DNA of 36,646 nucleotides from Clostridiaceae bacterium UBA5444. GTDB taxonomy: Bacteria; Bacillota; Clostridia; Clostridiales; Oxobacteraceae. Below are positions 25,688-34,081 of this stretch, in pieces (position 1 is the stretch's first letter; each line of letters starts with the position of its first letter). The notes under the pieces were generated by a model. That model made no database searches. It was not told the origin of the DNA and saw only the letters and a program-made list of their open reading frames with translations. The stretch covers positions 1,933 through 38,578 of the forward strand of contig DIRE01000014.1 in the NCBI GenBank assembly GCA_002426575.1, written 5' to 3'. The position numbers and the translations under genes were made by a program.

Positions 25688-25723
25688 AAAAAAATATAGA
25701 CCAAACATTGGTCTATATTTTTT
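25688..25723 (-). terminator. Intrinsic terminator between yqeY and yqfC
   Basis: TATAGACCAA and TTGGTCTATA pair around a three-base loop with A and T runs flanking both sides, so the element can act on either strand. On minus it closes the rpsU-yqeY transcript. Confidence 0.85.
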
Positions 25724-25765
25724 ATATAAGTTAATTTTTCTATTCTTATATGTCTTTAAATTAAT

Positions 25766-25796
25766 AATGGAGGATACAAGTTTTATATCCTCCATT
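25766..25796 (-). terminator. Second hairpin after yqeY
   Basis: AATGGAGGATA and TATCCTCCATT form a perfect 11-bp stem with a 9-base loop, 18 bases after the yqeY stop. It lacks a T run, so it may stabilise the 3' end or assist the terminator 43 bases further on. Confidence 0.5.
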
Positions 25797-25813
25797 TAAT
25801 GCTTCGTATAATA

Positions 25814-26257
25814 TTACATCAATTGCTGTTTAACCATTTGGCTAACAGTTTTACCATCTGCCTTGCCTCTCACTTTAGGCTGAACATATGCCATAACTTT
25901 TCCCATATCTTTTATACTATTTGCACCCACTTCAATAACTGCTGCTTTAACTATTTCCATTATTTCTTCTTCTGTTAACTGCTGAGGAAGGTAATCAAGT
26001 AAAATCTCAATTTCCTTATTGGTTTGTTCAACAAGATCAGGTCTATTACCTTTTTTAAATTCTACAATTGATTCTCTTCTTTGTTTTACTTCTTTTGATA
26101 TTACAGCTATAACCTGATCATCATCAAGAGCCTTTCCATCATTCTTTTCAGAATATAATATGGCTGCTCTTGCCATAGATAAAACTCCAGATTTAAAGCT
26201 GTCCTTACTTTTCATGGCAAGTTTCCAGTCTTCCTGTAGCCTTTCTTTGAGGGACAT
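25814..26257 (-). CDS. yqeY: GatB/YqeY domain protein
   Basis: A 147-residue stand-alone YqeY-type protein, homologous to the C-terminal tRNA-binding domain of GatB; the function of the free form is not settled. Typical features: N-terminal SLKERLQEDWK, the KQRRESIVEFKKGNR segment, LPQQLTEEEI, and the terminal GKADGKTVSQMVKQ. GGAGGG precedes the ATG by six bases. It is co-transcribed with rpsU, 75 bp upstream, the usual clostridial and bacillar pairing. Confidence 0.93.
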   Translation of the reverse strand: MSLKERLQEDWKLAMKSKDSFKSGVLSMARAAILYSEKNDGKALDDDQVIAVISKEVKQRRESIVEFKKGNRPDLVEQTNKEIEILLDYLPQQLTEEEIMEIVKAAVIEVGANSIKDMGKVMAYVQPKVRGKADGKTVSQMVKQQLM

Positions 26258-26332
26258 AACTAACCCTCCTTTTTTTAAAACTTATACTATGATATTTATT
26301 ATAATCATATTTTTAGTTATTATTATTATTTG

Positions 26333-26509
26333 TTATTTATACTTTCTCTTTCTTGCTGCTTCTGCCTTCTTCTTTTTCTTTACACTAGGTTTTTCATAAT
26401 GCTCTCTTTTTCTTACTTCAGCCATAACACCTGACCTAGCGCATTTTCTTTTAAATCTCCTCAAAGCATTTTCTAAGGATTCGTTTTCTCCAACCCTGAT
26501 CTCTGACAT
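26333..26509 (-). CDS. rpsU: 30S ribosomal protein S21
   Basis: A 58-residue basic protein reading MSEIRVGENESLENALRRF, then KRKCARSGVMAEVRKREHYE and a lysine-rich tail; this is a full-length bacterial S21. It binds near the 3' end of 16S rRNA and helps initiation. GGAGGGAGGGAG lies just before the ATG at 26509. It has its own strong promoter (26602-26631) and an 80-90 nt leader able to fold over the ribosome binding site. Confidence 0.96.
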   Translation of the reverse strand: MSEIRVGENESLENALRRFKRKCARSGVMAEVRKREHYEKPSVKKKKKAEAARKRKYK

Positions 26510-26525
26510 TTATTTCTCCCTCCCT

Positions 26526-26580
26526 CCGCTACTAGCAATCGTGCTTAATATAGAACTTATATTATGCTGCAGTTTAGCGG
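26526..26580 (-). promoter_or_regulatory. Structured rpsU leader, candidate translational control element
   Basis: In the 5' UTR on minus, CCGCTA (26580-26575) pairs with TAGCGG (26531-26526), enclosing an inner stem TAATATA/TATATTA (26564-26558 with 26552-26546). The outer arm ends in the purine run that begins the Shine-Dalgarno sequence, so folding could hide it. This may be an autoregulatory S21 leader; I know of no named family to assign it to. Confidence 0.35.
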
Positions 26581-26601
26581 GCTATGAATAGCATATTCTT
26601 A

Positions 26602-26631
26602 ATTATACCTTATATAACCAAGCTAAGTCAA
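26602..26631 (-). promoter_or_regulatory. Strong SigA-type promoter of rpsU-yqeY
   Basis: On minus, TTGACT (26631-26626), 18 bases, TATAAT (26607-26602), placed between hinT and rpsU. It gives a leader of about 85 nt. Confidence 0.8.
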
Positions 26632-26661
26632 TAACTTCACCGAAGTAAATAAATTCATTAA

Positions 26662-27006
26662 TTAACCTGGTGGCCACTGCATGGATCTTCCTCCAAGTAA
26701 GTGAAAATGCATATGTTCTACGGTCTGTCCTCCATCCTCTCCACAATTAGCAACAATTCTAAATCCTTTTTTATCTATATTATTTTCAGCTGCTAATTTT
26801 TTAGCCACGCCATAAATTTTTGATACTACATCAATATTTTCATCGTTTAAACTCATTATTGATGCTATATGCTTTTTAGGTATTATAAGTATATGGATGG
26901 GAGCTGCAGGATTAATATCTTTAAATGCTATTACGTCATCATCTTCATAAACTATATCACTATTTATTTTTTTATTAGCTATTTTGCAAAAAACACAGTC
27001 TTCCAC
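26662..27006 (-). CDS. hinT: HIT-family nucleotide hydrolase (HinT-like)
   Basis: Histidine-triad protein, 114 aa, of the HinT type that hydrolyses nucleoside phosphoramidates. The triad HMHFHLLGGR is near the C-terminus; the N-terminal CVFCKIANKKI is typical and the two cysteines may bind zinc. Start is GTG at 27006, with GGAGGTG six bases upstream; an upstream TTG (27024) would put this SD within the gene. It is separate from mtaB by about 80 bp containing a possible promoter. Confidence 0.93.
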   Translation of the reverse strand: MEDCVFCKIANKKINSDIVYEDDDVIAFKDINPAAPIHILIIPKKHIASIMSLNDENIDVVSKIYGVAKKLAAENNIDKKGFRIVANCGEDGGQTVEHMHFHLLGGRSMQWPPG

Positions 27007-27022
27007 GTTTTTCACCTCCTGC

Positions 27023-27050
27023 AATATAATCTATATAAGTATTTCAACAA
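27023..27050 (-). promoter_or_regulatory. Possible promoter of hinT
   Basis: On minus, TTGTTG (27050-27045), 16 bases, TATATT (27028-27023). The -10 ends only about 16 bases before the GTG start and sits just upstream of the SD, so the leader would be very short. Confidence 0.35.
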
Positions 27051-27085
27051 AATCAAAATAAATCCTTCTATAATAAATATAAAAA

Positions 27086-28411
27086 TTATATTCTTCCTAT
27101 TGCAAATTCTCCTGAGTTTTCCACAAGGGTTGTATTGCATATGTTTCCAATCATATCTTTAGATCCCTTTGTCTTAACATATATATAATTATCAGTATAT
27201 CCTTCAATAAACCCTTCCATATCATTACATTCTTGTTCATAAAGCACTTCTAATTTTTCTCCTATAAATCTATCTATAAACTTTTTTTCATTAACAAGGT
27301 TAAGCTTAATTAATAGATTGCTTCTTCTCTCTTTTTCTGTGTAATCCACCTGATCCTTAAACTTTGCTGCAGGTGTTCCCTCTCTTTTAGAATACTTAAA
27401 TATGTGGGTTTTAGATAATTCCATTTTCTTTAAAAAGTTATAAGTAGAATTAAATTCTTCTTCTGTTTCCCCCGGAAATCCAATAATTACATCCGTAGTA
27501 ATAGAAACCCCAGGTAAATAATCTCTAAGTTCATTTACTATACCTTCATACTCTGATGCAGTATATCTTCTATTCATTCTCTTTAATGTTTCATCATTTC
27601 CACTTTGTAGTGACAAATGAAAATGCCTGCATAGCTTTTCAACCTTTGATAATCTTTTAATTGTATCATCAGTAAAAAATGTAGGTTCCACTGAGCCTAT
27701 TCTTATTCTTTCAATTCCAGCCATAGAATTAATCTTCTCAATTATATCAACTAGGGTTATACCTCCATTATCTTTTAGGTCTTTGCCATAAGATGCAACA
27801 TGTATTCCTGAAAGTATTATTTCTTTAAAGCCTGTTTCTGAAAGCTTTTTTACTTCTTCTATTACTTTTTCAGGTTCCCTGCTTCTTATAGTTCCTCTAG
27901 CATATGGTATAAGGCAATATGAACAAAATCTGTTGCAGCCATCCTGTACTTTTAAAAATGCCCTAGTTTTATCTCTATAATCATCTATTTCAAGTTCTTC
28001 AAATTTTCTTATATTCATTATATTATCTACATGGCATATAGGCTTTTGGTTTTGATTTTTCTCTTTGTTATTTAAATAATCTTCAACAAACTTTACAATT
28101 CTTTTTCTATCATTTGTTCCTAATATAATATTAACTCCTGATATTTTAGCTACGCTATCAGGTGATACCTGCGAATAGCAGCCAACTACAGCAATTACAG
28201 CATCTTCATTTTTTCTTCTTGCTTTTCTAATCATCTGTCTTGATTTTTTATCTCCAAAGCTTGTAACTGTACAGGTATTTATAACATATACATCTGATTC
28301 TTCATCAAAGTCAACTATGCTATATCCTGCTTTTTTAAACAATTCGCCCATTGCCTCTGTCTCATATTGATTTACCCTGCAACCTAAAGTGGTAAGAGCT
28401 GCTCTTTTCAT
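27086..28411 (-). CDS. mtaB: tRNA t6A37 methylthiotransferase MtaB
   Basis: Radical-SAM enzyme converting t6A to ms2t6A at tRNA position 37. From the start at 28411: N-terminal UPF0004 cluster ligands C11, C47 and C78, radical-SAM CNRFCSYC (C159, C163, C166), and a C-terminal TRAM domain. The MtaB type is suggested by CRVNQYE and NTCTVTSFGDKKSRQ. Length 441 aa. ATG at 28411 follows GGGAGGG by five bases and overlaps the rsmE stop as ATGA. Annotated extensions upstream are unlikely. prmA-rsmE-mtaB is a standard clostridial run after dnaJ. Confidence 0.93.
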   Translation of the reverse strand: MKRAALTTLGCRVNQYETEAMGELFKKAGYSIVDFDEESDVYVINTCTVTSFGDKKSRQMIRKARRKNEDAVIAVVGCYSQVSPDSVAKISGVNIILGTNDRKRIVKFVEDYLNNKEKNQNQKPICHVDNIMNIRKFEELEIDDYRDKTRAFLKVQDGCNRFCSYCLIPYARGTIRSREPEKVIEEVKKLSETGFKEIILSGIHVASYGKDLKDNGGITLVDIIEKINSMAGIERIRIGSVEPTFFTDDTIKRLSKVEKLCRHFHLSLQSGNDETLKRMNRRYTASEYEGIVNELRDYLPGVSITTDVIIGFPGETEEEFNSTYNFLKKMELSKTHIFKYSKREGTPAAKFKDQVDYTEKERRSNLLIKLNLVNEKKFIDRFIGEKLEVLYEQECNDMEGFIEGYTDNYIYVKTKGSKDMIGNICNTTLVENSGEFAIGRI

Positions 28412-29157
28412 AATATCCCTCCCATATCGCCTATAGCATACATAAGCTGTGACAAGCATACAAAGCCAGCTGTTTCAGTACGAAGAATTCTAGGCCCTAA
28501 TGTTATGGGAATTACGCCTTTAGTTTTTGCATAATTTATCTCCTCTTCAGTAAATCCACCTTCAGGCCCTATAAATATTGCTATATTCTTAAAATTTTTA
28601 TTATCGTTTAATATGTTTTTTAATCCCATGGATTTTTCATTCTCATAGGGAATTATAGCTATGTCATATTTACAAATACCATCTATTACATCTTTAAAAC
28701 TTATTGCATCTAAAACATCTGGTATTTTCCCACGGCCGCTTTGTTTTGCTGCCTCCTCTGCTATCCTCCTATATCTTGTGTATTTGTTTGAAGAATCTTT
28801 ATCAAAGGCTTTTACAATAACTCTTTCAGTGTTTACAAGGGTAATGGAGTTTATACCCATCTCCACTGTTTTCTGTATTATAATATCCATCTTCGTGCTT
28901 TTTGGTATTCCCTGATAAAGGTCTACTTTTATTGGAGGTTCAGATTCATTTTTCATTTTACTTTTTATTTTACACGAAACATTTTTTTTCCCAATGGAGT
29001 CTATTACGCATAAATATTCTGTACCTTCTCCATCACATACAATAATTTCTTCCCCAATTTTAATTCTTAAAACCTTTGATATATGACTTGCATCATCTCC
29101 AACTATTTTTATAGCATCAGAGCTGATCAAGTCTTTATCAGCAAAAAAACTGTGCAT
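28408..29157 (-). CDS. rsmE: 16S rRNA (uracil1498-N3)-methyltransferase RsmE
   Basis: SPOUT-class methyltransferase, 249 aa. N-terminal PUA-like domain; C-terminal knot with IGPEGGFTEEEI and LGPRILRTETAG, the signature of RsmE. AGGAG, partly within the prmA stop region, lies seven bases before the ATG; the gap to prmA is four bases. It overlaps mtaB by four bases. Confidence 0.95.
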   Translation of the reverse strand: MHSFFADKDLISSDAIKIVGDDASHISKVLRIKIGEEIIVCDGEGTEYLCVIDSIGKKNVSCKIKSKMKNESEPPIKVDLYQGIPKSTKMDIIIQKTVEMGINSITLVNTERVIVKAFDKDSSNKYTRYRRIAEEAAKQSGRGKIPDVLDAISFKDVIDGICKYDIAIIPYENEKSMGLKNILNDNKNFKNIAIFIGPEGGFTEEEINYAKTKGVIPITLGPRILRTETAGFVCLSQLMYAIGDMGGIL

Positions 29158-29161
29158 ATTA

Positions 29162-30112
29162 CTACTCCTTTACAACTGCCGCTATTGCAGCCCATTCTCC
29201 CATTTCCATATTCTTTACTATGTCAAAACCATTTTTGCTTAAAACATCTTCTACATCTTGAAGCCTATCTTTTATTATTCCTGAGGCTATAAAGACTCCA
29301 TCTTTTTTTAAGAGCTTTGGTACATCTTTACATAAGTTGATTATAGCATCAGCAATTATATTGGCAACAATAACATCTGCTTTACCTTCTATTACATCAG
29401 TTAAATTTCCTTTACGTATGTCTATATTATTTAAGCCGCTTATGGATACATTTTCCCTTGCTGCTTTAACGGCAACATCGTCTATATCAACACCTATAAC
29501 ATTTTCTGCTCCAAGCTTTGATGCAGCTATAGAAAGTATTCCTGACCCGCATCCTATATCAAATACATTTGAGTTCTTTTTAACATATTCCGAAAGAAGA
29601 AGTATACACATTTTTGTTGTTTCATGATCTCCTGTGCCAAATGCCATTCCAGGGTCGAGCTCAATTACTATGTCGTCTTCTTTTTCTAAATAGTCTTCCC
29701 ATGTAGGTTTTATAACTATATGATCTCCTATTCTAAATGGCTTATAGTATTGCTTCCATGTATTTGCCCAATCCTGTTCTTTTACTTCTTTTGTTGTTAC
29801 CTCTCCCTTTCCTTTTTTAAGTCCAAACTCTTCTAATCTATCCACAGAGCTTTTTATATTTGAAATAATATATTCAAGATTATTTGTATATATAAAATAG
29901 CCTTTAACCTTTGCCTCTCCTGTATCTTCAGGCAGTAATCTTTCCTCAACATAATCCCACTCTTTAGGGTTAGTATTGCTCTCTATTATATCCTTTGGAT
30001 CCTCAATTGCAACTCCTGCAACCCCTAAGTCATACAGTTTTGCCGAAACCGCCTCTACAGCCTCATGACTTGTAGTAATTGTAACCTCAATCCATTTATC
30101 GTTATCAGACAT
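29162..30112 (-). CDS. prmA: Ribosomal protein L11 methyltransferase PrmA
   Basis: SAM-dependent enzyme that trimethylates L11, 316 aa. The N-terminal substrate-recognition domain is followed by the Rossmann core with LDPGMAFGTGDHETT, FDIGCGSGILSIAA and a VANIIAD motif. GGAGG stands seven bases before the ATG. Separated from dnaJ by a terminator, it probably starts a prmA-rsmE-mtaB transcript from its own promoter in the 150-bp gap; read-through from the heat-shock operon is possible. Confidence 0.95.
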   Translation of the reverse strand: MSDNDKWIEVTITTSHEAVEAVSAKLYDLGVAGVAIEDPKDIIESNTNPKEWDYVEERLLPEDTGEAKVKGYFIYTNNLEYIISNIKSSVDRLEEFGLKKGKGEVTTKEVKEQDWANTWKQYYKPFRIGDHIVIKPTWEDYLEKEDDIVIELDPGMAFGTGDHETTKMCILLLSEYVKKNSNVFDIGCGSGILSIAASKLGAENVIGVDIDDVAVKAARENVSISGLNNIDIRKGNLTDVIEGKADVIVANIIADAIINLCKDVPKLLKKDGVFIASGIIKDRLQDVEDVLSKNGFDIVKNMEMGEWAAIAAVVKE

Positions 30113-30229
30113 TTTGTTTGCCTCCGTTTATAATTATTCATATTAGAAAGTTACTTCATATAGTATTTTAAACCTATTTAAAACATTTTACTCTTTATAC
30201 TACACTATAATACATAAATTTGCACTTAA

Positions 30230-30260
30230 AAAAAATACAGGTAAAATCCTGTATTTTTTA
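30230..30260 (-). terminator. Intrinsic terminator after dnaJ
   Basis: AAAAAATACAGG and CCTGTATTTTTT form a perfect 12-bp inverted repeat with a six-base loop, four bases past the dnaJ stop. Symmetric, but positioned to end the hrcA-grpE-dnaK-dnaJ operon. Confidence 0.85.
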
Positions 30261-30262
30261 AA

Positions 30263-31402
30263 TTACATACTAAAAGCATCCTTTACCTTATCAAAGAAGG
30301 TTTTTTTCTGTTCATTTACTTCTTCTCCACATCCTTCAGCATACTCTTTTAGTAGTTCTTTTTGCTTTTCATTTAGTTTCTTAGGTACTTCGACTATTAT
30401 CTTTATAAGTTCGTCTCCTCTTCCGTATCCCCTAATCCTAGGTATGCCCTTACCCTTTACTCTAAATATTGAGCCACTTTGAGTTCCCTCAGGTATAGTA
30501 TATTTTATAATACCTTCAAGGGTTGGTACATCAATTTCTGCTCCAAGAGCTGCTTGAGGGAATGAAATAGGTATTTCGCATATCACCTCAACCCCATCTC
30601 TTTTGAATATCTTATGAGGCAGTACCCTTATATTTACATATAGATCCCCGTTTTCTCCACCTCTAAGTCCAGATTCTCCTTGTCCCCTAAGAGGTATTGT
30701 GTTTCCGGTATCTACTCCAGCAGGAACATTTATAGTTATTTTCCTTCTCTTTTTTATTCTTCCGCTTCCATGACATTCAGGACAGGCATCTTTAATTATA
30801 GTACCCTTTCCGCCACATTTATCACAAGTAACTTCAGATACAAAGCTTCCAAATGCAGTGTTTCTTTGAACTCTAACCCTGCCTGTTCCGCCACATTTAT
30901 CACAAGTTATTGGGCCTGTTCCAGCTTTTGCTCCACTTCCATTACATTTGCCGCAGTTTTCATATCTATTTATATCAATATTCTTGGTTACTCCAAAAGC
31001 AGCTTCTTCAAATGTTAAATTTAAATTAAACTCAAGATCATTTCCCTTTTGAGGTCCATTTCTCCTAGTAGCCCCTGAAAAACCGCCAAAACCACCGCCA
31101 AATATAGTGTCAAATATATCTCCAAAGCCACCCATATCTTGAAAGTCACCAAAACCGCCGTTAAAGCCGCCTTGGCCATTAAAATCTGCAGTACCAAATC
31201 TATCATATTTTGCTCTTTTATCTGGATCTGACAGCACCTGATATGCTTCATTTACTTCCTTAAATTTTTCTTCGGCTTCTTTGTCTCCCTGATTTTTATC
31301 TGGATGATATTGGATAGCTAATTTTCTAAATGCCTTTTTAATCTCTTCTTCACTTGCATCTTTATTTATGCCAAGTATTTCGTAGTAGTCTTTTGCCACC
31401 AT
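30263..31402 (-). CDS. dnaJ: Chaperone DnaJ (Hsp40)
   Basis: Co-chaperone that delivers substrates to DnaK and stimulates its ATPase. N-terminal J domain with HPD (33-35), a Gly/Phe-rich linker (about 70-115), four zinc-finger repeats (CGKCNGSG, CDKCGGTG, CDKCGGKG, CPECHGSG), then the two C-terminal barrels. Length 379 aa. The ATG at 31402 has AAAGG seven bases upstream. It is the last gene of the heat-shock operon, 117 bp after dnaK, with a stem-loop in the gap. Confidence 0.97.
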   Translation of the reverse strand: MVAKDYYEILGINKDASEEEIKKAFRKLAIQYHPDKNQGDKEAEEKFKEVNEAYQVLSDPDKRAKYDRFGTADFNGQGGFNGGFGDFQDMGGFGDIFDTIFGGGFGGFSGATRRNGPQKGNDLEFNLNLTFEEAAFGVTKNIDINRYENCGKCNGSGAKAGTGPITCDKCGGTGRVRVQRNTAFGSFVSEVTCDKCGGKGTIIKDACPECHGSGRIKKRRKITINVPAGVDTGNTIPLRGQGESGLRGGENGDLYVNIRVLPHKIFKRDGVEVICEIPISFPQAALGAEIDVPTLEGIIKYTIPEGTQSGSIFRVKGKGIPRIRGYGRGDELIKIIVEVPKKLNEKQKELLKEYAEGCGEEVNEQKKTFFDKVKDAFSM

Positions 31403-31430
31403 CTCACCGCCTTTCTCTATGAGATACCAT

Positions 31431-31483
31431 TAAATATAACGCATCCTATAATATTTGCATAATCATAAAATGCGTTATATTTA
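31431..31483 (-). other. Stem-loop in the dnaK-dnaJ intergenic region
   Basis: TAAATATAACGCAT and ATGCGTTATATTTA are perfect 14-bp arms around a 25-base loop. There is no T tract. It lies between dnaK and dnaJ and may affect transcript processing or lower dnaJ output relative to dnaK. Confidence 0.55.
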
Positions 31484-31519
31484 TATTATCATAAATATCT
31501 AATAAATAATATATTGTTA

Positions 31520-33373
31520 TTATTTATCTTTTTCATCTACCTTATAATCTGCATGTATTTCTCCATCATCTTGAGCGTTTCCTTGATCTGCATTTCCCTG
31601 ACCTGCATTTGGATCAGCTCCCTGTCCGCCTGCTTTTGCCTGCTCTTCATAAAGCTTTGATGATATCTCATAGAAACTTTGTGTAAGCTCCTCTGTAGCA
31701 GATTTAATCTTTTCTGTATCAGTACCATCAAGTGCTTCTTTAAGTTTCTTAACCTTTTCATCTATAGTATCTTTTTCAGGACCTGACACCTTATCTCCTA
31801 ATTCTTTTAATGTCTTTTCTGTCTGATAAAGTATTGAATCTCCATTATTTCTTATCTCTATGTCTTCCTTTTTCTTTTTGTCTTCCTCAGCAAATTGTTC
31901 AGCTTCTTTTACAGCTTTATCTATTTCATCATCTTTTAGATTTGTTGAAGCCGTGATTACAATCTTCTGTTCATTTCCTGTTCCAAGATCCTTTGCAGAA
32001 ACATTTACTATTCCATTTGCATCTATATCAAAAGTAACTTCAATCTGTGGAACTCCTCTTTGTGCTGGTGGTATATTGGATAGATTGAACCTTCCTAGTG
32101 TCTTGTTTCCACTAGCCATCTCTCTCTCACCCTGTAGTACGTGTATTTCTACACTTGTTTGCCCATCTGCAGCTGTTGAAAATACCTGGCTCTTCTTTGT
32201 AGGTATTGTAGTATTTCTCTCAATTAATTTTGTCATTACTCCTCCAAGGGTTTCAATTCCAAGGGATAGTGGAGTTACATCAAGAAGCAAAATATCTTTA
32301 ACTTCTCCAGTTAAAACACCTGCTTGTATAGCAGCACCTACTGCAACACATTCATCAGGGTTAACACCTTTGCTTGGTTCCTTTCCAGTAAACTTTTTAA
32401 CAGCATCTTGTACTGCAGGAATCCTTGTTGATCCTCCAACAAGAACAATCTTATCCAACTGATCTATTGAAAGTCCTGAGTCTTTAAGAGCTTTTCTAGC
32501 AGGTTCAATTGATGCTTCAACAAGATCTTCAGTTAGTTCATTAAACTTTGCTCTTGTAAGATTTATATCAAGATGTTTAGGGCCATTAGCATCAGCTGTA
32601 ATAAATGGAAGATTTATGTTTGTAGTCATAACACTTGATAATTCAATTTTAGCCTTTTCTGCTGCATCCTTTAATCTCTGGAGTGTCATTTTGTCATTTC
32701 TAAGGTCAATTCCATTTTCCTTTTTAAATGTATCTGCAAGATAATCGATTATCCTTTGGTCAAAGTCATCTCCACCAAGACGTGTATTACCATTTGTAGC
32801 CTTAACCTCAAATACTCCATCTCCAAGTTCAAGTATGGATACATCAAAGGTTCCTCCACCAAGGTCATAAACCATTATTTTTTGATTGTTTTCAGTTTTA
32901 TCAAGTCCATATGCAAGTGATGCTGCAGTAGGCTCGTTTATTATCCTTAAAACTTCAAGGCCTGCAATCTTTCCTGCATCCTTTGTTGCTTGTCTTTGGC
33001 TATCATTAAAATATGCAGGAACAGTAATTACTGCCTGATTTATAGTTTCGCCAAGATAACTTTCTGCATCTGCCTTTAATTTTTGCAGGATCATTGCAGA
33101 TATCTCTTGAGGAGAATACGATTTTTTATCTATGTCCACTTTGTAATTTGTTCCCATTTGTCTTTTTATAGAGCTTATAGTTCCATCAGGATTAGTTATT
33201 GCTTGACGTTTTGCAACCTGACCTACCATTCTTTCACCAGATTTTGAAAACGCAACAACAGATGGTGTTGTCCTTGCTCCCTCAGCATTTGCAATTACTA
33301 CTGGTTCTCCACCTTCCATAACAGCTACACATGAATTTGTTGTACCTAGGTCAATTCCAATTATTTTTCCCAT
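31520..33373 (-). CDS. dnaK: Molecular chaperone DnaK (Hsp70)
   Basis: ATP-driven chaperone, 617 aa, normal for Firmicutes. N-terminal ATPase starts GKIIGIDLGTTNSCVAVME; phosphate loop IVYDLGGGTFDVS-like (MVYDLGGGTFDVSIL) and VLVGGSTRIPAVQ follow; the linker is ILLLDVTPLSLG; the tail is rich in G, Q, A and N before a charged end. It follows grpE by 71 bp in the CIRCE-controlled operon. Confidence 0.98.
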   Translation of the reverse strand: MGKIIGIDLGTTNSCVAVMEGGEPVVIANAEGARTTPSVVAFSKSGERMVGQVAKRQAITNPDGTISSIKRQMGTNYKVDIDKKSYSPQEISAMILQKLKADAESYLGETINQAVITVPAYFNDSQRQATKDAGKIAGLEVLRIINEPTAASLAYGLDKTENNQKIMVYDLGGGTFDVSILELGDGVFEVKATNGNTRLGGDDFDQRIIDYLADTFKKENGIDLRNDKMTLQRLKDAAEKAKIELSSVMTTNINLPFITADANGPKHLDINLTRAKFNELTEDLVEASIEPARKALKDSGLSIDQLDKIVLVGGSTRIPAVQDAVKKFTGKEPSKGVNPDECVAVGAAIQAGVLTGEVKDILLLDVTPLSLGIETLGGVMTKLIERNTTIPTKKSQVFSTAADGQTSVEIHVLQGEREMASGNKTLGRFNLSNIPPAQRGVPQIEVTFDIDANGIVNVSAKDLGTGNEQKIVITASTNLKDDEIDKAVKEAEQFAEEDKKKKEDIEIRNNGDSILYQTEKTLKELGDKVSGPEKDTIDEKVKKLKEALDGTDTEKIKSATEELTQSFYEISSKLYEEQAKAGGQGADPNAGQGNADQGNAQDDGEIHADYKVDEKDK

Positions 33374-33444
33374 ATATTATTCCTCCCTTAAAATCCAAAA
33401 TATTTATATATAATTAAATTGGTTTGCTATTTAATATAAGGTAT

Positions 33445-34026
33445 TTAGTTAGCTACCTTAACTACGCTATGTCTTACTATTTTATCGTCTATTTTATATC
33501 CTTTTTGGAAAACCTCCATGACTGTATTTTCGCCTATTGAGTCATCTTCTACATGCATAACTGCATCATGAAGGTTAGGATCAAACTTTTCCCCTTCTGC
33601 CTTTATTTCCTCTACCCCTTCTTTTTTTAGTATCTCTTTAAATTGTTTTATAATAAGCTCTATTCCTTCTGCTAGAGTATCAAAATCTTTTGACTCATAT
33701 GTTGAAGACAATGCTCTTTCTAGATTATCTAGTATTGGTATCACCCTAGATACTATGTCTGCTGTTATGTCAACATAAAGCTGGCTTTTCTCTTTACTAG
33801 TCCTTTTTTTATAATTATCAAATTCTGCCTTAAGCCTCTGGGCTGTATCAATGTACTTTTTTAACTCATTTTCTTTTAGTTCAAGTTCCTTTTTTAGATT
33901 CTCTACCTCATTTGTTTTAGGCTCATTATTTGTTTTAGGCTCATTTACCTCTTCATTTTTATCTGTGCCTAAATCTTTATCCTGCAGTATATTTTCATCT
34001 ACAGAATTGTTTTCATTTACGTCCAT
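33445..34026 (-). CDS. grpE: Nucleotide exchange factor GrpE
   Basis: Releases ADP from DnaK. 193 aa: an acidic, asparagine-rich N-terminus, a long coiled coil (about residues 40-100), then the beta-wing domain with GEKFDPNLHDAVMHVED and FQKGYKIDDKIVRHSVVKVA. AGGAG lies seven bases before the ATG. It sits between hrcA and dnaK as usual. Confidence 0.97.
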   Translation of the reverse strand: MDVNENNSVDENILQDKDLGTDKNEEVNEPKTNNEPKTNEVENLKKELELKENELKKYIDTAQRLKAEFDNYKKRTSKEKSQLYVDITADIVSRVIPILDNLERALSSTYESKDFDTLAEGIELIIKQFKEILKKEGVEEIKAEGEKFDPNLHDAVMHVEDDSIGENTVMEVFQKGYKIDDKIVRHSVVKVAN

Positions 34027-34081
34027 TTTATCACTCCTAATTCATCTTTGTTATAAAATAAGTCTACCAAAGTACATATAA

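Noticed and set aside
31860..32462. A 200-codon plus-strand frame antisense to dnaK, with similar long antisense frames over rpoD (4480-4977) and dnaJ (30680-31018)
   Set aside because: They mirror the codon pattern of conserved minus-strand genes and lack plausible ribosome binding sites; serine- and leucine-rich compositions are typical of shadow frames.
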